A stretch of DNA of 64,000 nt from an uncultured Bacteroidales bacterium (GCA_900319855.1 ONQC01000005.1:1-64000), one strand, 5' to 3'; positions 42,731 to 53,300 are shown, counted from the first letter of the stretch. Notes: generated by a model from the letters alone, not told the origin. Numbers and translations: made by a program.

Positions 42731-45700
42731 ATGAAGAATCTATTTCTGAAAGTGACCCTGACCCTCGCGCTGCTGGCAGCGGGCCTGACGGCCTTTGCGC
42801 AGTCGACGGTCCGGGGAACCGTGAAAGACGCTTCCGGACAAGGTGTTGTCGGAGCATCTGTGTTTGTCCAGGGAACCCACAACGGCGCCATCGTGGATGT
42901 CGACGGTTCTTACTCCCTTTCCAATGTACAGGTAGGGGACAAGATCGAGTTCTCCTGTATCGGTTACACCTCCCAGGTCCTGACCTGGAACGGCGGTAAC
43001 CTGAATGTCGTTCTCGCCGAAGACAGCGAAATGCTGGAAGGAACGGTCGTGACCGCTCTCGGTATCCGCAGGGACCAGAAAGCCCTGGGTTATGCCGTTA
43101 CGGAAATGAAGGGCGACGAGCTTTCCCACAACGTCATCAACCCGGTTTCCGCCCTCCAGGGCAAGGTCGCCGGTGTCGAGATCTCCGGATCTGACGGTGG
43201 TATGTTCGGTTCCAGCAAGATCATCATCCGTGGTGCTTCCACCCTCTCCGGCAACAACCAGCCGATCTATGTCGTCGACGGCGTGATCCTGGACAATGCC
43301 TACAAGAACGGTGATGCCGACTGGTCCCAGACCGACAAGGACTGGGGTAATGAACTGAAGAACCTCAACCCGGACGATTTCGAGACCGTGTCCATCCTGA
43401 AGGGTGCGGCTGCTACCGCCCTGTATGGTTCCCGTGGTCTGAATGGCGCGGTGGTTATCACCACCAAGAGCGGCCGCGGTTCCCGTGGCCTGGGCGTCAG
43501 CTTCTCCCAGACCGTCGGTGTCGACTACGTCTATGGCGGTCCTCGTTTCCAGAACGAATATGGCGAGGGTTATCTCTCTCTGTTCAGCGACGACCCGAAC
43601 TCGATGTGGAACTGGAACTACCTGTACGAAGTAGATGGCGTTCCTGCCATTTATGATGCGGCGGGCAATCAGTATGGCACCTCTTACGGTCCTAAGTTCG
43701 ACGGCCGCGACGTCCGTGACTATGATGACAGCATCATCAAGTGGCTGCCGAAGAAGAACAACTTCCGCGAGGCCTTTGACCTGGGTTGGAATACCAACAC
43801 GAACGTGTCCGTCCAGGGCGGAAACGAGACCACGTCCTTCTATACGTCCATGTCTTACAAGTATTCTGACGGTACGACGCCGAACAATACGTTCAACCGT
43901 CTTTCCCTGCTTGCCAAGGCTTCCCACAAGATTACGGACTGGATGGAACTGGAGGCCGGCATCAATTTCGCCAATTCCAAGCCGCGTGGCGCCGTGACGA
44001 ACCTCGGTGAAAAATTCATCGACGGTACCTGGAGCCGTCTGTACGACTCCCGCTATTGGAGAACCCGCTACCAGAGCCAGTATGGCGGTGTCGCCAGCGC
44101 CAGCTATGGTGACGAGTACGGTTACGCTCCCGGTCGTGACCTTTGGTTCGCCCTGAACAACACGGACCAGTACCAGAAAGAAACTTCCGTCCGTCCGAAC
44201 CTCAAGCTGACGGTAACCCTGACCCCCTGGCTCAAGTGGGTGACGGAAGGCAACTACAATTATTACTATATCCGCAGCGAAACCAAGGAACTCGGTCCTG
44301 GCTTCATGAACGAAGGCGGTTCCTATCGCATGGGCCTTTCCTCCAAGGAGCAGACCAACCTGAATACGAACCTGATGTTCAACAAGAGCTTCGGCACCGA
44401 CTGGAACCTCTCCGGTTTCGTCCGTGGCGAGTATTACCACAATTTCCTGCAGAACATCTCCATGTGGACGAACGGCGGACTCGTTGTTCCCGGCCAGTAT
44501 TTCATCGGCAACTCCAAGGATACCCCGGGTTACGATCCGTACATCAGTGGTGAGAAGACCATCCTCTCCCTGGTCGGACAGGCCGCCCTTTCCTGGCGCA
44601 ACCAGGTCTTCCTCGAGGTGACCGGCCGTAACGACTGGTCTTCCTCCCTGGTCTATGCCGACGGTCATGGCAACTACTCTTATTTCTATCCGTCCGTGTC
44701 CGCTTCCTGGATCGTATCCGATACCTTCCGCGATTCCCTCCCGGATTGGATGTCCTTCCTGAAAGTACGTGCCTCCTGGGCCCAGGTCGGTAACGACACC
44801 GACGCCTACCGGATCAATACGGCGTATTCCCTGGTCAACAACCGGCACGGCAACGACGGTGTCTACGGTCTGGAAATCCCGAATACCATCTATGCGACCG
44901 ACCTCCGTCCGGAGCGCAAGAACTCCTGGGAAGTCGGTATCGACTGGCGCTTCTTCAACAACCGCATCGGCATCGACGCCACCTATTACAAGGAGAACAC
45001 CACGGACCAGATCATGACGATCAGCATCCCGTCCAGCTCCGGTTACTCCAACCAGCTCATCAATGCCGGTAATATCCAGAACAGCGGTCTGGAAATCGCC
45101 CTCAACACGACGCCCGTCGAGACGCGTGACTTTTCCTGGGATCTGAACTTCGTCTATACGAAGAACGCATCCAAGATCATCTCCCTGCACGAGAATGTTG
45201 CCGACTTCATCACCCTGACCGGTATGGCCGCCTACGGTAACTACCGTATCGCATCCACCGCCAAGGTGAACGGCCCTTACGGCGTGCTGATGACCGACAA
45301 CCTCCCGAAGGTGGATGAGAAGACCGGCATGAAGCTCCTGTCGACCCGTTACATGGCTTACGGCGTTACCTGGTATGAGCGCTCCGGCAAGGTCGAGGAA
45401 CTGGGTTCCATGCTTCCGAAGTTCCTCGGCGGCATCAATACGACGCTCCGCTACAAAGACCTCTCCCTCCGTGTCCAGCTGGATGCCCGTTTCGGCGGTA
45501 AGGTCGCCATCTACGGCAGCCACTACGGCGGTGCCTACGGTTACCTGGAGACCTCCCTCGAAGGACGTGATCCTTCCCACGGCGGTATTGCCTACACCTC
45601 CGTTTATGATGACATGAGCTATACGGACGGTATCATTCCGGACGGCGGTTTCGCTGCCGGTACGACCCTGAACAGCATCAAGGGCGGCACCTACACCGTG

Positions 45701-46075
45701 GGTGACACGGCCGAGTCCTACCAGTCCCTGGTTGACAAGGGCATCCTCGAACCGGTCCACGCCTCTGCCTGGAACTACTTCATCAACAACTGGGGTCAGG
45801 GTACGATCAACGACACCTGGGTCGGCACGCTCAATTACATCGCGCTCCGCGAGGTGGCGCTGAGCTACCGTCTCCCCGAAAGAGTGGCCAACTCCATCAA
45901 GGCAAAGGGCCTCTCCGTCACCCTGGCCGGCCGTAACCTCGGCTACCTGCTCAACTCCCTGCCGAACAAGTTCAACCCGGAATCCCTCCGCGGTACGCAG
46001 GCCTCCCAGTTCATGATCCGTTCCGTCAGCCCTTACACGGCTAACTTCACGGCTACTGTCAACATTTCCTTCTAA
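42731..46075 (+). CDS. SusC/RagA-type transporter, second tandem pair
   Basis: 1114 residues. The first 25 residues and the regulatory-like domain match the gene at 37497 almost word for word; a stretch of about 80 nt (near 42795-42877) appears identical in DNA. The plug has LEGTVVTALGIRRDQKALG, IRGASTLSGNNQPIYVVDG and VSILKGAAATALYGSRGLNG. The barrel is clearly different from the first pair and ends in TVNISF. This suggests duplication with later divergence or exchange of the 3' part, or gene conversion of the 5' part. SusD follows after 22 nt. Substrate unknown. Confidence 0.95.
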   Translation: MKNLFLKVTLTLALLAAGLTAFAQSTVRGTVKDASGQGVVGASVFVQGTHNGAIVDVDGSYSLSNVQVGDKIEFSCIGYTSQVLTWNGGNLNVVLAEDSEMLEGTVVTALGIRRDQKALGYAVTEMKGDELSHNVINPVSALQGKVAGVEISGSDGGMFGSSKIIIRGASTLSGNNQPIYVVDGVILDNAYKNGDADWSQTDKDWGNELKNLNPDDFETVSILKGAAATALYGSRGLNGAVVITTKSGRGSRGLGVSFSQTVGVDYVYGGPRFQNEYGEGYLSLFSDDPNSMWNWNYLYEVDGVPAIYDAAGNQYGTSYGPKFDGRDVRDYDDSIIKWLPKKNNFREAFDLGWNTNTNVSVQGGNETTSFYTSMSYKYSDGTTPNNTFNRLSLLAKASHKITDWMELEAGINFANSKPRGAVTNLGEKFIDGTWSRLYDSRYWRTRYQSQYGGVASASYGDEYGYAPGRDLWFALNNTDQYQKETSVRPNLKLTVTLTPWLKWVTEGNYNYYYIRSETKELGPGFMNEGGSYRMGLSSKEQTNLNTNLMFNKSFGTDWNLSGFVRGEYYHNFLQNISMWTNGGLVVPGQYFIGNSKDTPGYDPYISGEKTILSLVGQAALSWRNQVFLEVTGRNDWSSSLVYADGHGNYSYFYPSVSASWIVSDTFRDSLPDWMSFLKVRASWAQVGNDTDAYRINTAYSLVNNRHGNDGVYGLEIPNTIYATDLRPERKNSWEVGIDWRFFNNRIGIDATYYKENTTDQIMTISIPSSSGYSNQLINAGNIQNSGLEIALNTTPVETRDFSWDLNFVYTKNASKIISLHENVADFITLTGMAAYGNYRIASTAKVNGPYGVLMTDNLPKVDEKTGMKLLSTRYMAYGVTWYERSGKVEELGSMLPKFLGGINTTLRYKDLSLRVQLDARFGGKVAIYGSHYGGAYGYLETSLEGRDPSHGGIAYTSVYDDMSYTDGIIPDGGFAAGTTLNSIKGGTYTVGDTAESYQSLVDKGILEPVHASAWNYFINNWGQGTINDTWVGTLNYIALREVALSYRLPERVANSIKAKGLSVTLAGRNLGYLLNSLPNKFNPESLRGTQASQFMIRSVSPYTANFTATVNISF

Positions 46076-46097
46076 CAACTCAATGCTGAATACTATT

Positions 46098-48044
46098 ATG
46101 AAAAAGAATATCTTTATTATCGTTTCGATAGCTTTGAGTTCCTTGTTCTTCGTGGGTTGCTCCAAAGATTTCGCTGAACTGAACAAGAGCAAGACGGCCG
46201 TTACCACGCCGGATGCCAGCCGGCTTTTCTATGAAGCCGTGGTCAAGTTCGAGCCGCAGGGCTACCTGGAGTGGTACTACAATGCTCCGATGATGTACAC
46301 CTGGAGCCAGTGGGGTGTCCCTACCGGCGGTTACACCGCCTCTTTCACGACGACGACCGAAACCGGCGACAAGGGCAGCAAGGCCATGGACGTGCTCCGG
46401 TATGTCAATGAAATCAAGGATTACATCGACCACCTCGAGAGCGACGACGACAAGGCGCTGAACCTTTCTTATTACTATGCTACCCGTGTCCTGGCGATCT
46501 ACCTCGGCATCTTCGATACCGACCTGTATGGCTCCCGTGCCTACAGCGAGGCGGCTACCTATAAATTCGGCGGCCCGCTCACTCCGAAGTATGAAACCCA
46601 GGAAGAACTCTTCGATCTCTGGCTGACCCAGCTCGATGAATGCATCGCCGGCTTTACCGCCGACAATGCCGTCATGACCGGCTCGCAGGACGTCATTTAC
46701 GGTGGCAACCTGAAGAATTGGGCGAAATTCGCCAACTCCCTCAAGCTCCGTATCGCCGTCCGCCTGCTCAGCCAGAACAAGTCCAAGGCACAGAGCATCG
46801 CCAGCGCCGTGGCCTCTGCCGCTTGCGGTTACATCGCTACGGAAGATGACGCCGTGCTGTTCAACAAGGCGACCGTGTCCAATGACAAAGACATCGTCTA
46901 TCACTGGAACAACGGTTTCATGACCGGAATCGGTGCCAACGCCAACGTCGTGGACTTCATGGTCGACAACCTCGACCCGCGCGTGCGCTTCTTCTACACC
47001 AAGAACCAGTGGTCTTCCAATATCATCCAGGCCTACTATGACCGTGGCAAGGCGATTCCTGCTTTCATCGAAGAGGATGTCGAGTACTCCGTCGGTGAAG
47101 ACGGCAAGAAGAAGTTCGAGGGCTTCAAGGCCCCCGGTGAGCCGTGGGTCCGCTATCATGGCCTTCCCGCCGACTTCGAAGCCGGTATGCCGAAGACGCC
47201 CAATTACAATGAGTGGATGTTCGATGCCGGTCACTTCCCGATCTACAAGATGCAGGATGGAAAGGAGAGCACCGATGGACAGAAGTCCTATCGTCCCTGG
47301 TCTTATTTCAACCTGATGCTGGTGAATGGCCGTACCTACAATGCGTCCTCCTTCTTCGCCACCACCCCGGATGACGTCCATGCCATCTCCTCCGTCGACC
47401 GTGAATGGTACGGTCTGTACATGGGCGCCGGCGAGGTCAACCTCTATCTGGCCGAGTTCGCCCTCTACAATGGCGGCAACCTGGGCGGAAAGAGCGCCGA
47501 GGATTATTACAAGGCCGGCCTGACGGCTTCGGTCAAGGAGTACGATGAGCTTTGCCGGCTCAACAAGGTCATGTACTACGGAACGACCTATGAGTATGAT
47601 CCGGAAGATGTCAAGATCGACCTGGTTACGAACGACAAGGATGCGAGCAAGGACGAGATCAGCGTCATGCTTTCCCATGCGGACTATCAGCTGACGGGCA
47701 GCAATGCCGAGAAGCTGGAGAAGGTCTTCCTCCAGGAGCTCATCAACTTCACGATGAACCCGAACGAAAGCTTCGTCACCGCCCGCCGTTCCGGCTATCC
47801 GAAGTTCGGATCGACCCTGATCCCCCGTATCAATTTCAGCCAGGTCCCGGTGACCGAGATCCCGCGCCGTTTTGATACCGGTATGCCGGAGAAGACGGAT
47901 ATCATGTATGACATCCTCCTCAAGGCCTACCAGGATCAGGGCTTCACGCCTACCTCCCGTGGTGAGAACGGAGCGACCCTGCACAACGAGCGCGTCTGGT
48001 ACGACAAGGGTGCACCTGAGTGGGGCGCCGGTTCGAACCTGTAG
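46098..48044 (+). CDS. SusD-like lipoprotein (SusD-like_2 type), second tandem pair
   Basis: 648 residues from ATG 46098, giving a lipobox FFVGC (C21). WAKFANSLKLRIAVRL and LYLAEFALYNGG mark it as SusD-like_2. It is about 100 residues longer than the partner in the first pair, with an extended middle region (about 300-420). It pairs with the SusC gene directly upstream. A terminator hairpin follows 18 nt after its stop. Confidence 0.92.
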   Translation: MKKNIFIIVSIALSSLFFVGCSKDFAELNKSKTAVTTPDASRLFYEAVVKFEPQGYLEWYYNAPMMYTWSQWGVPTGGYTASFTTTTETGDKGSKAMDVLRYVNEIKDYIDHLESDDDKALNLSYYYATRVLAIYLGIFDTDLYGSRAYSEAATYKFGGPLTPKYETQEELFDLWLTQLDECIAGFTADNAVMTGSQDVIYGGNLKNWAKFANSLKLRIAVRLLSQNKSKAQSIASAVASAACGYIATEDDAVLFNKATVSNDKDIVYHWNNGFMTGIGANANVVDFMVDNLDPRVRFFYTKNQWSSNIIQAYYDRGKAIPAFIEEDVEYSVGEDGKKKFEGFKAPGEPWVRYHGLPADFEAGMPKTPNYNEWMFDAGHFPIYKMQDGKESTDGQKSYRPWSYFNLMLVNGRTYNASSFFATTPDDVHAISSVDREWYGLYMGAGEVNLYLAEFALYNGGNLGGKSAEDYYKAGLTASVKEYDELCRLNKVMYYGTTYEYDPEDVKIDLVTNDKDASKDEISVMLSHADYQLTGSNAEKLEKVFLQELINFTMNPNESFVTARRSGYPKFGSTLIPRINFSQVPVTEIPRRFDTGMPEKTDIMYDILLKAYQDQGFTPTSRGENGATLHNERVWYDKGAPEWGAGSNL

Positions 48045-48062
48045 TTCGATGTGATGTAAAAG

Positions 48063-48097
48063 AAGGAAGCCGGACTGGAAAGTTTGGCTTCCTTTTT
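48063..48097 (+). terminator. Intrinsic terminator after the second tandem pair
   Basis: AAGGAAGCC (48063-48071) pairs perfectly with GGCTTCCTT (48086-48094) around a 14-nt loop and runs into TTTTT at 48093-48097. Confidence 0.75.
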
Positions 48098-48124
48098 GTC
48101 CCTATGAATGGAAAACAGCAAACG

Positions 48125-48766
48125 ATGAAAAAATACTTGCTTTCTGTCGTGGCGGTCCTCTGCTTCGCCGGGCTTGGCCATGCGGCCATCCAGGTTCCGC
48201 TTTATCCGGAATTCAAGACGGCGACGGTATACCTGGGCAACCATACGCAGATCGTGGCGCCGATGAACTACGACCTGGGGGCGGACAAGATGTACTACAA
48301 AGACGGCGAGACCGTCATGGAACTGTCGCTCAGCAACCCCGTTGACAGCATCGTATGGAAAGGGGCGCACAGTTTCGTCCTGCGTGCCGGCCATTTCTGC
48401 GAGAAAATGAAGCTGGGCGGCAAGCCCGTCCTGGTCCAATGGCGCCTCAAAAAGGTGAGCATCGGGAAGAACGGGGCGCTCGGCGCCAATACGCAGAGCG
48501 GGAATATCAGCGAAATGAATCTGGCCGGCATGGGCATGTATGGCGCCGGACAGACCGGAAGCGTAGAAAACTTCAAGCTGACCAACACCAACGTGTACAT
48601 CGTCCCCGTTGCCAAGGGACAGCAGCGGATCGGTTCCCTCAAGCAGCTCTATAAGGCTTTCCCGGGGAAGGCGGAGGCCGCCAAGGCCTATGTGCGTGAG
48701 AAGGACCTCGACCTTACCCGCTATGAAGACTTCATGGAATTGCTGGCGTTCTGCCTGGAAGACTGA
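48125..48766 (+). CDS. Secreted hypothetical protein
   Basis: 213 residues from ATG 48125; an in-frame ATG seven codons earlier (48104) is possible. A signal peptide (MKKYLLSVVAVLCFAGLGHA) is followed by a mixed polar domain (VYLGNHTQIVAP, MKLGGKPVLVQWRLKK) and a helical tail (LYKAFPGKAEAAKAY). No catalytic motif or known domain is recognised; periplasmic or surface location is inferred from the signal. It sits between two terminators, so it is probably expressed by read-through from the SusC/SusD pair or from an unseen promoter. Confidence 0.8.
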   Translation: MKKYLLSVVAVLCFAGLGHAAIQVPLYPEFKTATVYLGNHTQIVAPMNYDLGADKMYYKDGETVMELSLSNPVDSIVWKGAHSFVLRAGHFCEKMKLGGKPVLVQWRLKKVSIGKNGALGANTQSGNISEMNLAGMGMYGAGQTGSVENFKLTNTNVYIVPVAKGQQRIGSLKQLYKAFPGKAEAAKAYVREKDLDLTRYEDFMELLAFCLED

Positions 48767-48789
48767 GTGTTACGCTAATGTAACTGCTT

Positions 48790-48821
48790 GCAGGCCGACC
48801 CTTTGGGGCCGGCCTGCTTTT
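48790..48821 (+). terminator. Intrinsic terminator before the starch operon
   Basis: GCAGGCC (48790-48796) pairs with GGCCTGC (48811-48817), with an inner CCC/GGG stem and TTTG loop, followed by TTTT. Its T run overlaps the first repeat of the array below, as at 42.5 kb. Confidence 0.85.
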
Positions 48822-48870
48822 CGTTCATCCGCTTTAATTTACCATTCATCGGGGTTTTCCGTCCGTTCAT
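48820..48870 (+). promoter_or_regulatory. Three-copy LytTR-box-like array, 21-bp period, before the starch operon
   Basis: TTCGTTCAT (48820-48828), ACCATTCAT (48841-48849) and TCCGTTCAT (48862-48870) start exactly 21 bp apart. The third fits [TA][AC][CA]GTTN[AG][TG] fully; the others differ at one position each. The last copy ends 10 bp before the -33 element at 48881, the same distance as in the array at 42.5 kb. Confidence 0.7.
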
Positions 48871-48880
48871 CCCCGGTGGA

Positions 48881-48911
48881 GTTGTTTTGTAAATCGGTTT
48901 AGTTACCTTTG
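48881..48911 (+). promoter_or_regulatory. Promoter of the starch operon
   Basis: GTTG (48881-48884), a 19-bp spacer and TACCTTTG (48904-48911) fit the Bacteroidota promoter with one change in the -33 box, which may make it activator-dependent. Confidence 0.7.
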
Positions 48912-48942
48912 GTTGGTTTTATATCCGCATATTGGTAACACC

Positions 48943-50277
48943 ATGAATACAAAACGCAACTTGACCTTCCGCGAGATGGTCGACCTGAGCTTCGGCTTCT
49001 TCGGCGTCCAGATCGCCTATGCGCTGCAGAGCGCAAACATCAGCCGTATCTTCGCCACCCTCGGCGCTGATCCCCACACCCTTTCCTTTTTCTGGATCCT
49101 GCCTCCGCTGATGGGCATGATCGTCCAGCCGCTGATCGGCAAGTATTCCGACCGCACCTGGTGCAAGATGGGCCGTCGCAAGCCGTACCTGCTCGTGGGC
49201 GCCATCGTGGCCGTGCTGGTCATGATGTTCCTGCCCAATGCCGGCAGCCTGAACCTGTCGACGGCGTATGCCTTCCTGGGTCTGAACGCCGCCATGTGGT
49301 TCGGCCTGTTCTCGTTGATCTTCCTGGATACCAGCATCAACGTCGCCATGCAGCCGTTCAAGATGATGGTCGGCGACATGGTGGGCGAGGAGCAGAAGAC
49401 GACCGCCTATTCGATCCAGAGCTTCCTGTGCAATGCGGGTTCCCTGGTCGGCTACCTCTTCCCGATCTTCTTCACCTGGATCGGCATCGCCAACACCGCT
49501 CCCCAGGGTGTCGTGCCGGATTCCGTGATCTGGTCCTTCTATGCCGGCGCCGCCATCCTGATCCTGTGCGTGATCTATACCTTCATGCGGGTCAAGGAAA
49601 TGCCGCCGAAGGAGTATGCCGAGTTCCATGGCATCGACCTGCAGGCCAAGGAGGAGAAGAAGGAGAGCGAAGGCCTCTTCCAGCTGTTGTTCAAGGCGCC
49701 GAAGACCTTCTGGACCGTCGGTCTGGTGCAGTTCTTCTGCTGGGCCGCGTTCCTCTATATGTGGACCTATACCAACGGCGCCATCGCCGACAATGTGTGG
49801 CACACCACCGACACCGCTTCCGCCGCTTATCAGGATGCCGGTAACTGGGTGGGCGTGCTTTTCGCCATCCAGGCGATCGGCTCCATCCTCTGGGCCACGG
49901 TCCTGCCGCGTTTCAAGAACCTCAAGACCGCCTATGTGGTCAGCCTGCTGGTCGGTGCCGTGGGTTTCGCCTCCGTGCTGTTCCTGCATGACAAATACCT
50001 GCTCTTCGGCTCGTATTTCCTGATCGGCTTCGCCTGGGCCGCCATGCTCGCCCTGCCGTTCACCCTGCTGACCAACGCCCTGGAGGGCAGCCCGTACATG
50101 GGCAGCTACCTGGGCCTGTTCAACGGCACCATCTGCCTCCCGCAGATCGTCGCCGCCGCGACCGGCGGCCTCGTGATGAAGCTGGTGGGCGGCAGCCAGC
50201 CGGTGATGCTGCTGATCGCCGGTATCTTCCTGGTGCTGGGCGCCGTGTGCGTCCGTTGGATTTCCGTCCGGAAATAA
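48943..50277 (+). CDS. MFS sugar transporter, maltose/sucrose (GPH-like) type
   Basis: 444 residues from ATG 48943, with about twelve TM helices and a KMGRRKPYLLVG loop between helices 2 and 3 typical of the GPH/SLC45-like sugar transporters. A charged central loop (about 215-245) separates the halves. Such proteins import maltose or maltodextrins across the inner membrane in several Bacteroidota starch loci. Placement as first gene of an operon with SusC, SusD, SusE and two GH13 enzymes supports this. The ligand is inferred from context. Confidence 0.87.
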   Translation: MNTKRNLTFREMVDLSFGFFGVQIAYALQSANISRIFATLGADPHTLSFFWILPPLMGMIVQPLIGKYSDRTWCKMGRRKPYLLVGAIVAVLVMMFLPNAGSLNLSTAYAFLGLNAAMWFGLFSLIFLDTSINVAMQPFKMMVGDMVGEEQKTTAYSIQSFLCNAGSLVGYLFPIFFTWIGIANTAPQGVVPDSVIWSFYAGAAILILCVIYTFMRVKEMPPKEYAEFHGIDLQAKEEKKESEGLFQLLFKAPKTFWTVGLVQFFCWAAFLYMWTYTNGAIADNVWHTTDTASAAYQDAGNWVGVLFAIQAIGSILWATVLPRFKNLKTAYVVSLLVGAVGFASVLFLHDKYLLFGSYFLIGFAWAAMLALPFTLLTNALEGSPYMGSYLGLFNGTICLPQIVAAATGGLVMKLVGGSQPVMLLIAGIFLVLGAVCVRWISVRK

Positions 50278-50307
50278 TTTCAATTATTCTATACTAACTA
50301 CAATCTA

Positions 50308-53300
50308 ATGAAAAGGATTCTAACCGCAGTGGCAATCAGTCTCGCATGTCTGGTTTCCACCACCGTACTCGCCCAGGGCGGGTATCAGGTTAAGGGTGTC
50401 GTCGTCGACGCCGCGGGTCCGGTCATCGGTGCCACCGTCATTGAACAGGGCACCACGAACGGAACCTCGACCGGTCTCGACGGTGACTACGTCCTTACTG
50501 TCAAGTCCGCCGATGCCATGGTCGAGATCAGCTGCATCGGCTATGCAAGCCAGGTCTTCAAGGCCTCCGAAGTGCCCTCCACCATCACCCTGGCGGAGGA
50601 CGCCGAGTTCCTTGACGACGTCGTGGTCATCGGTTACGGTACCGTCAAGAAAAATGACATGACCGGTTCCGTCACCGCCATCAAGACCGAAGAACTCAAC
50701 CGGGGCGCGATCGTCTCGACCCAGGACATGCTCAAGGGCAAGGTCGCGGGTCTGCAGGTCATCCCGGGTGACGGCCGTCCGGGCGGCGGATCGACGATCC
50801 GCTCATCGTCATCGACGGCGTTCCGCTGGCGGTCAACGGCGGCGAGGGTATGACCAACCCGCTCGAGGCCATCAACTCCAACGACATCGAGAGCTTCACG
50901 GTCCTCAAGGATGCGTCCTCCGCGGCGATCTACGGTTCCCGTGCCTCCAACGGCGTTATCATCATTACCACCAAGAAGGGTAACTCCGGCGAACCGAAGG
51001 TCTCCTACAACGGCAGCTTCAGCCTCAGCCACAATGCCAACCGCCTGGATATCATGAGCGCAGATCAGTTCCGCGACTTCGTTGCCAAGACCTATCCGGT
51101 CGGAACTTCCGACGGCGATGCCTTCGCTTCCAAGCTGGGCGATGCCAATACGGACTGGTATGACGAGATCTTCCGCGTCGCCAAGGCCCAGGAGCACAAC
51201 CTGAGCGTCTACGGCTCCCGCAAGTGGCTGCCGTACCGCTTCTCCGTCGGCTACCTCGGCCAGGAAGGTACCCTGAAGACCTCCCTGTACCACAAGGGTA
51301 CGCTCGACCTCTCCCTCAGCCCGAAGTTCCTGGACGACCATCTGTCCGTGAACCTCAACGGCAAGGGCATCATCTCCCATGAGGACAAGGCCGACGGCGG
51401 CGCCGTCGGAACGGCCGCGTTCTACAACCCGACCCTCGACCCGTATTTCCGCAATGCGGACGGTTCGATCGATTACACGACCACCAACGGTTATTTCAAC
51501 TATGGTACCGGCCGCGGCGCCGCTTTCACCCCCGCCGGCCTGGCTGCTGCCAACCCGCTGGACATGCTGTTCTCCAACCGCGACGAGGCCAAGGCCTACC
51601 GTTTCATCGGTAACGCCCAGTTCGACTACAAGATCCACGGTTTCGAAGACCTCCGGTTCAACCTGAACCTCGGTCTGGATATTTCCCGCACGACCGGTGA
51701 GGTCGGCGCCCTCCCGGGTTCCTACAATGCCTACAAGGATACCGAGAACCCGCGCATCGGCCAGTATACCAGCTGGTACCACCTCCGCCGCAACACCGTG
51801 CTCGAGGCCTATGCCAACTACAACAAGGAACTCGGCAAACACCACATCGACGTGATGGCCGGTTATTCCTGGCAGCACTTCTACGGCAAGGACCGCGACA
51901 TGAGTTATTTCAACGTCACCAACGAGCTGAAGCTCAATCAGGGCGAGACCCCCGAGGGCCGTTATCCCTGGTGGCAGACCGAGAATTACCTCGTGTCCTT
52001 CTACGGCCGTCTGAACTACGCCTTCGACTCCCGCTACCTGCTGACCTTCACCCTGCGTGACGACGGTTCTTCCCGTTTCTCCCCGGACACCCGCTGGGGT
52101 CTCTTCCCGTCCGCAGCCTTGGCATGGAACATCAAGCAGGAGCATTTCCTGCGTGACAGCCGCGCCCTGTCCGCCCTCAAGCTCCGTCTGTCCTGGGGTA
52201 AGACCGGCCAGCAGGAAATCGGATCCAACTATCCGTACCTCGCTGCCTACGCCCTGTCCACGGATACCTACCACACCTATAACATGGGTTCCGCCGGCCA
52301 TACCTTCTACCTGACCCCGGGTGCCTACGATCCGGATATCCGCTGGGAGACCACCACGACCTACAACGCCGGTCTCGACTTCGGCTTCGCCTCCGACCGC
52401 ATCACCGGCAGCGTGGATGTCTACCGCCGTGATACGGAAGACCTGCTGAACACGGTCCTCACCCCGATGGGTGCCAACTTCGGTAACTCCCTGCTCACGA
52501 ACATCGGTTCCATGCGCAACGAAGGTGTCGAACTCTCCCTGAACGTGATCCCGGTCGAGACCAAGGACATGTCCCTGTCTATGGGCTTCAACGGCACGTT
52601 CCAGAACACCGAGTTCACCAAACTGAACAATACCGACGATCCGAACTACGCCATCGATGTGAGCGACATCAGCGGCGGTACCGGCAATAAGATTGCCCGC
52701 CACATGGTTGGTTATGCACCATTCACCTTCTATCCGTACCAGCAGCTCTACGACCACAACGGAAAGCCGATCCAGAACGGTTTCGTCGACCGGGACGATG
52801 ACGGCGTCATCACCACGGCCGACCGCTACATGAGCGGCAAGAGCCCGAACCCGGACTTTTTCTACGGCGTCAACCTGAAGTTCTCCTACAAGAACTGGGA
52901 CTTCGGCTTCAACGGCCACGGCTCCGTCGGCAACTGGGTCTTCAACAATGTCAAGGGCGGCGCTTCTTCCGCCAACTTCACCGCGGCCAACGTCTCCGTC
53001 AGCAACTACCTGAACTATGTGAAGGAGAGCGGCTTCGTCGGAACCAACTCCATCGAGCAGTACACGACCGACCTCTTCCTGGAGAATGCCTCCTTCTTCC
53101 GCATGGATGACATCAACCTCGGTTACACCTTCCCGACCATCAAGGGCTGGGACGGCGCTACGCTCCGGCTCGCGCTTTCCTGCCAGAACGTGTTCGTGAT
53201 CACCAAGTACTCCGGCCTCGATCCTGAGATCCCGGGCACCAACGGTGTCGACTCCTCGATCTGGCCGCGTCCGCGTACCTATTCTCTCCGTGTCAACCTT

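Noticed and set aside
42515..48821. Terminator/array overlaps as one single riboswitch
   Set aside because: The repeats are 9-bp direct repeats outside the stem and upstream of the -33 box, so they act as DNA sites rather than leader RNA.
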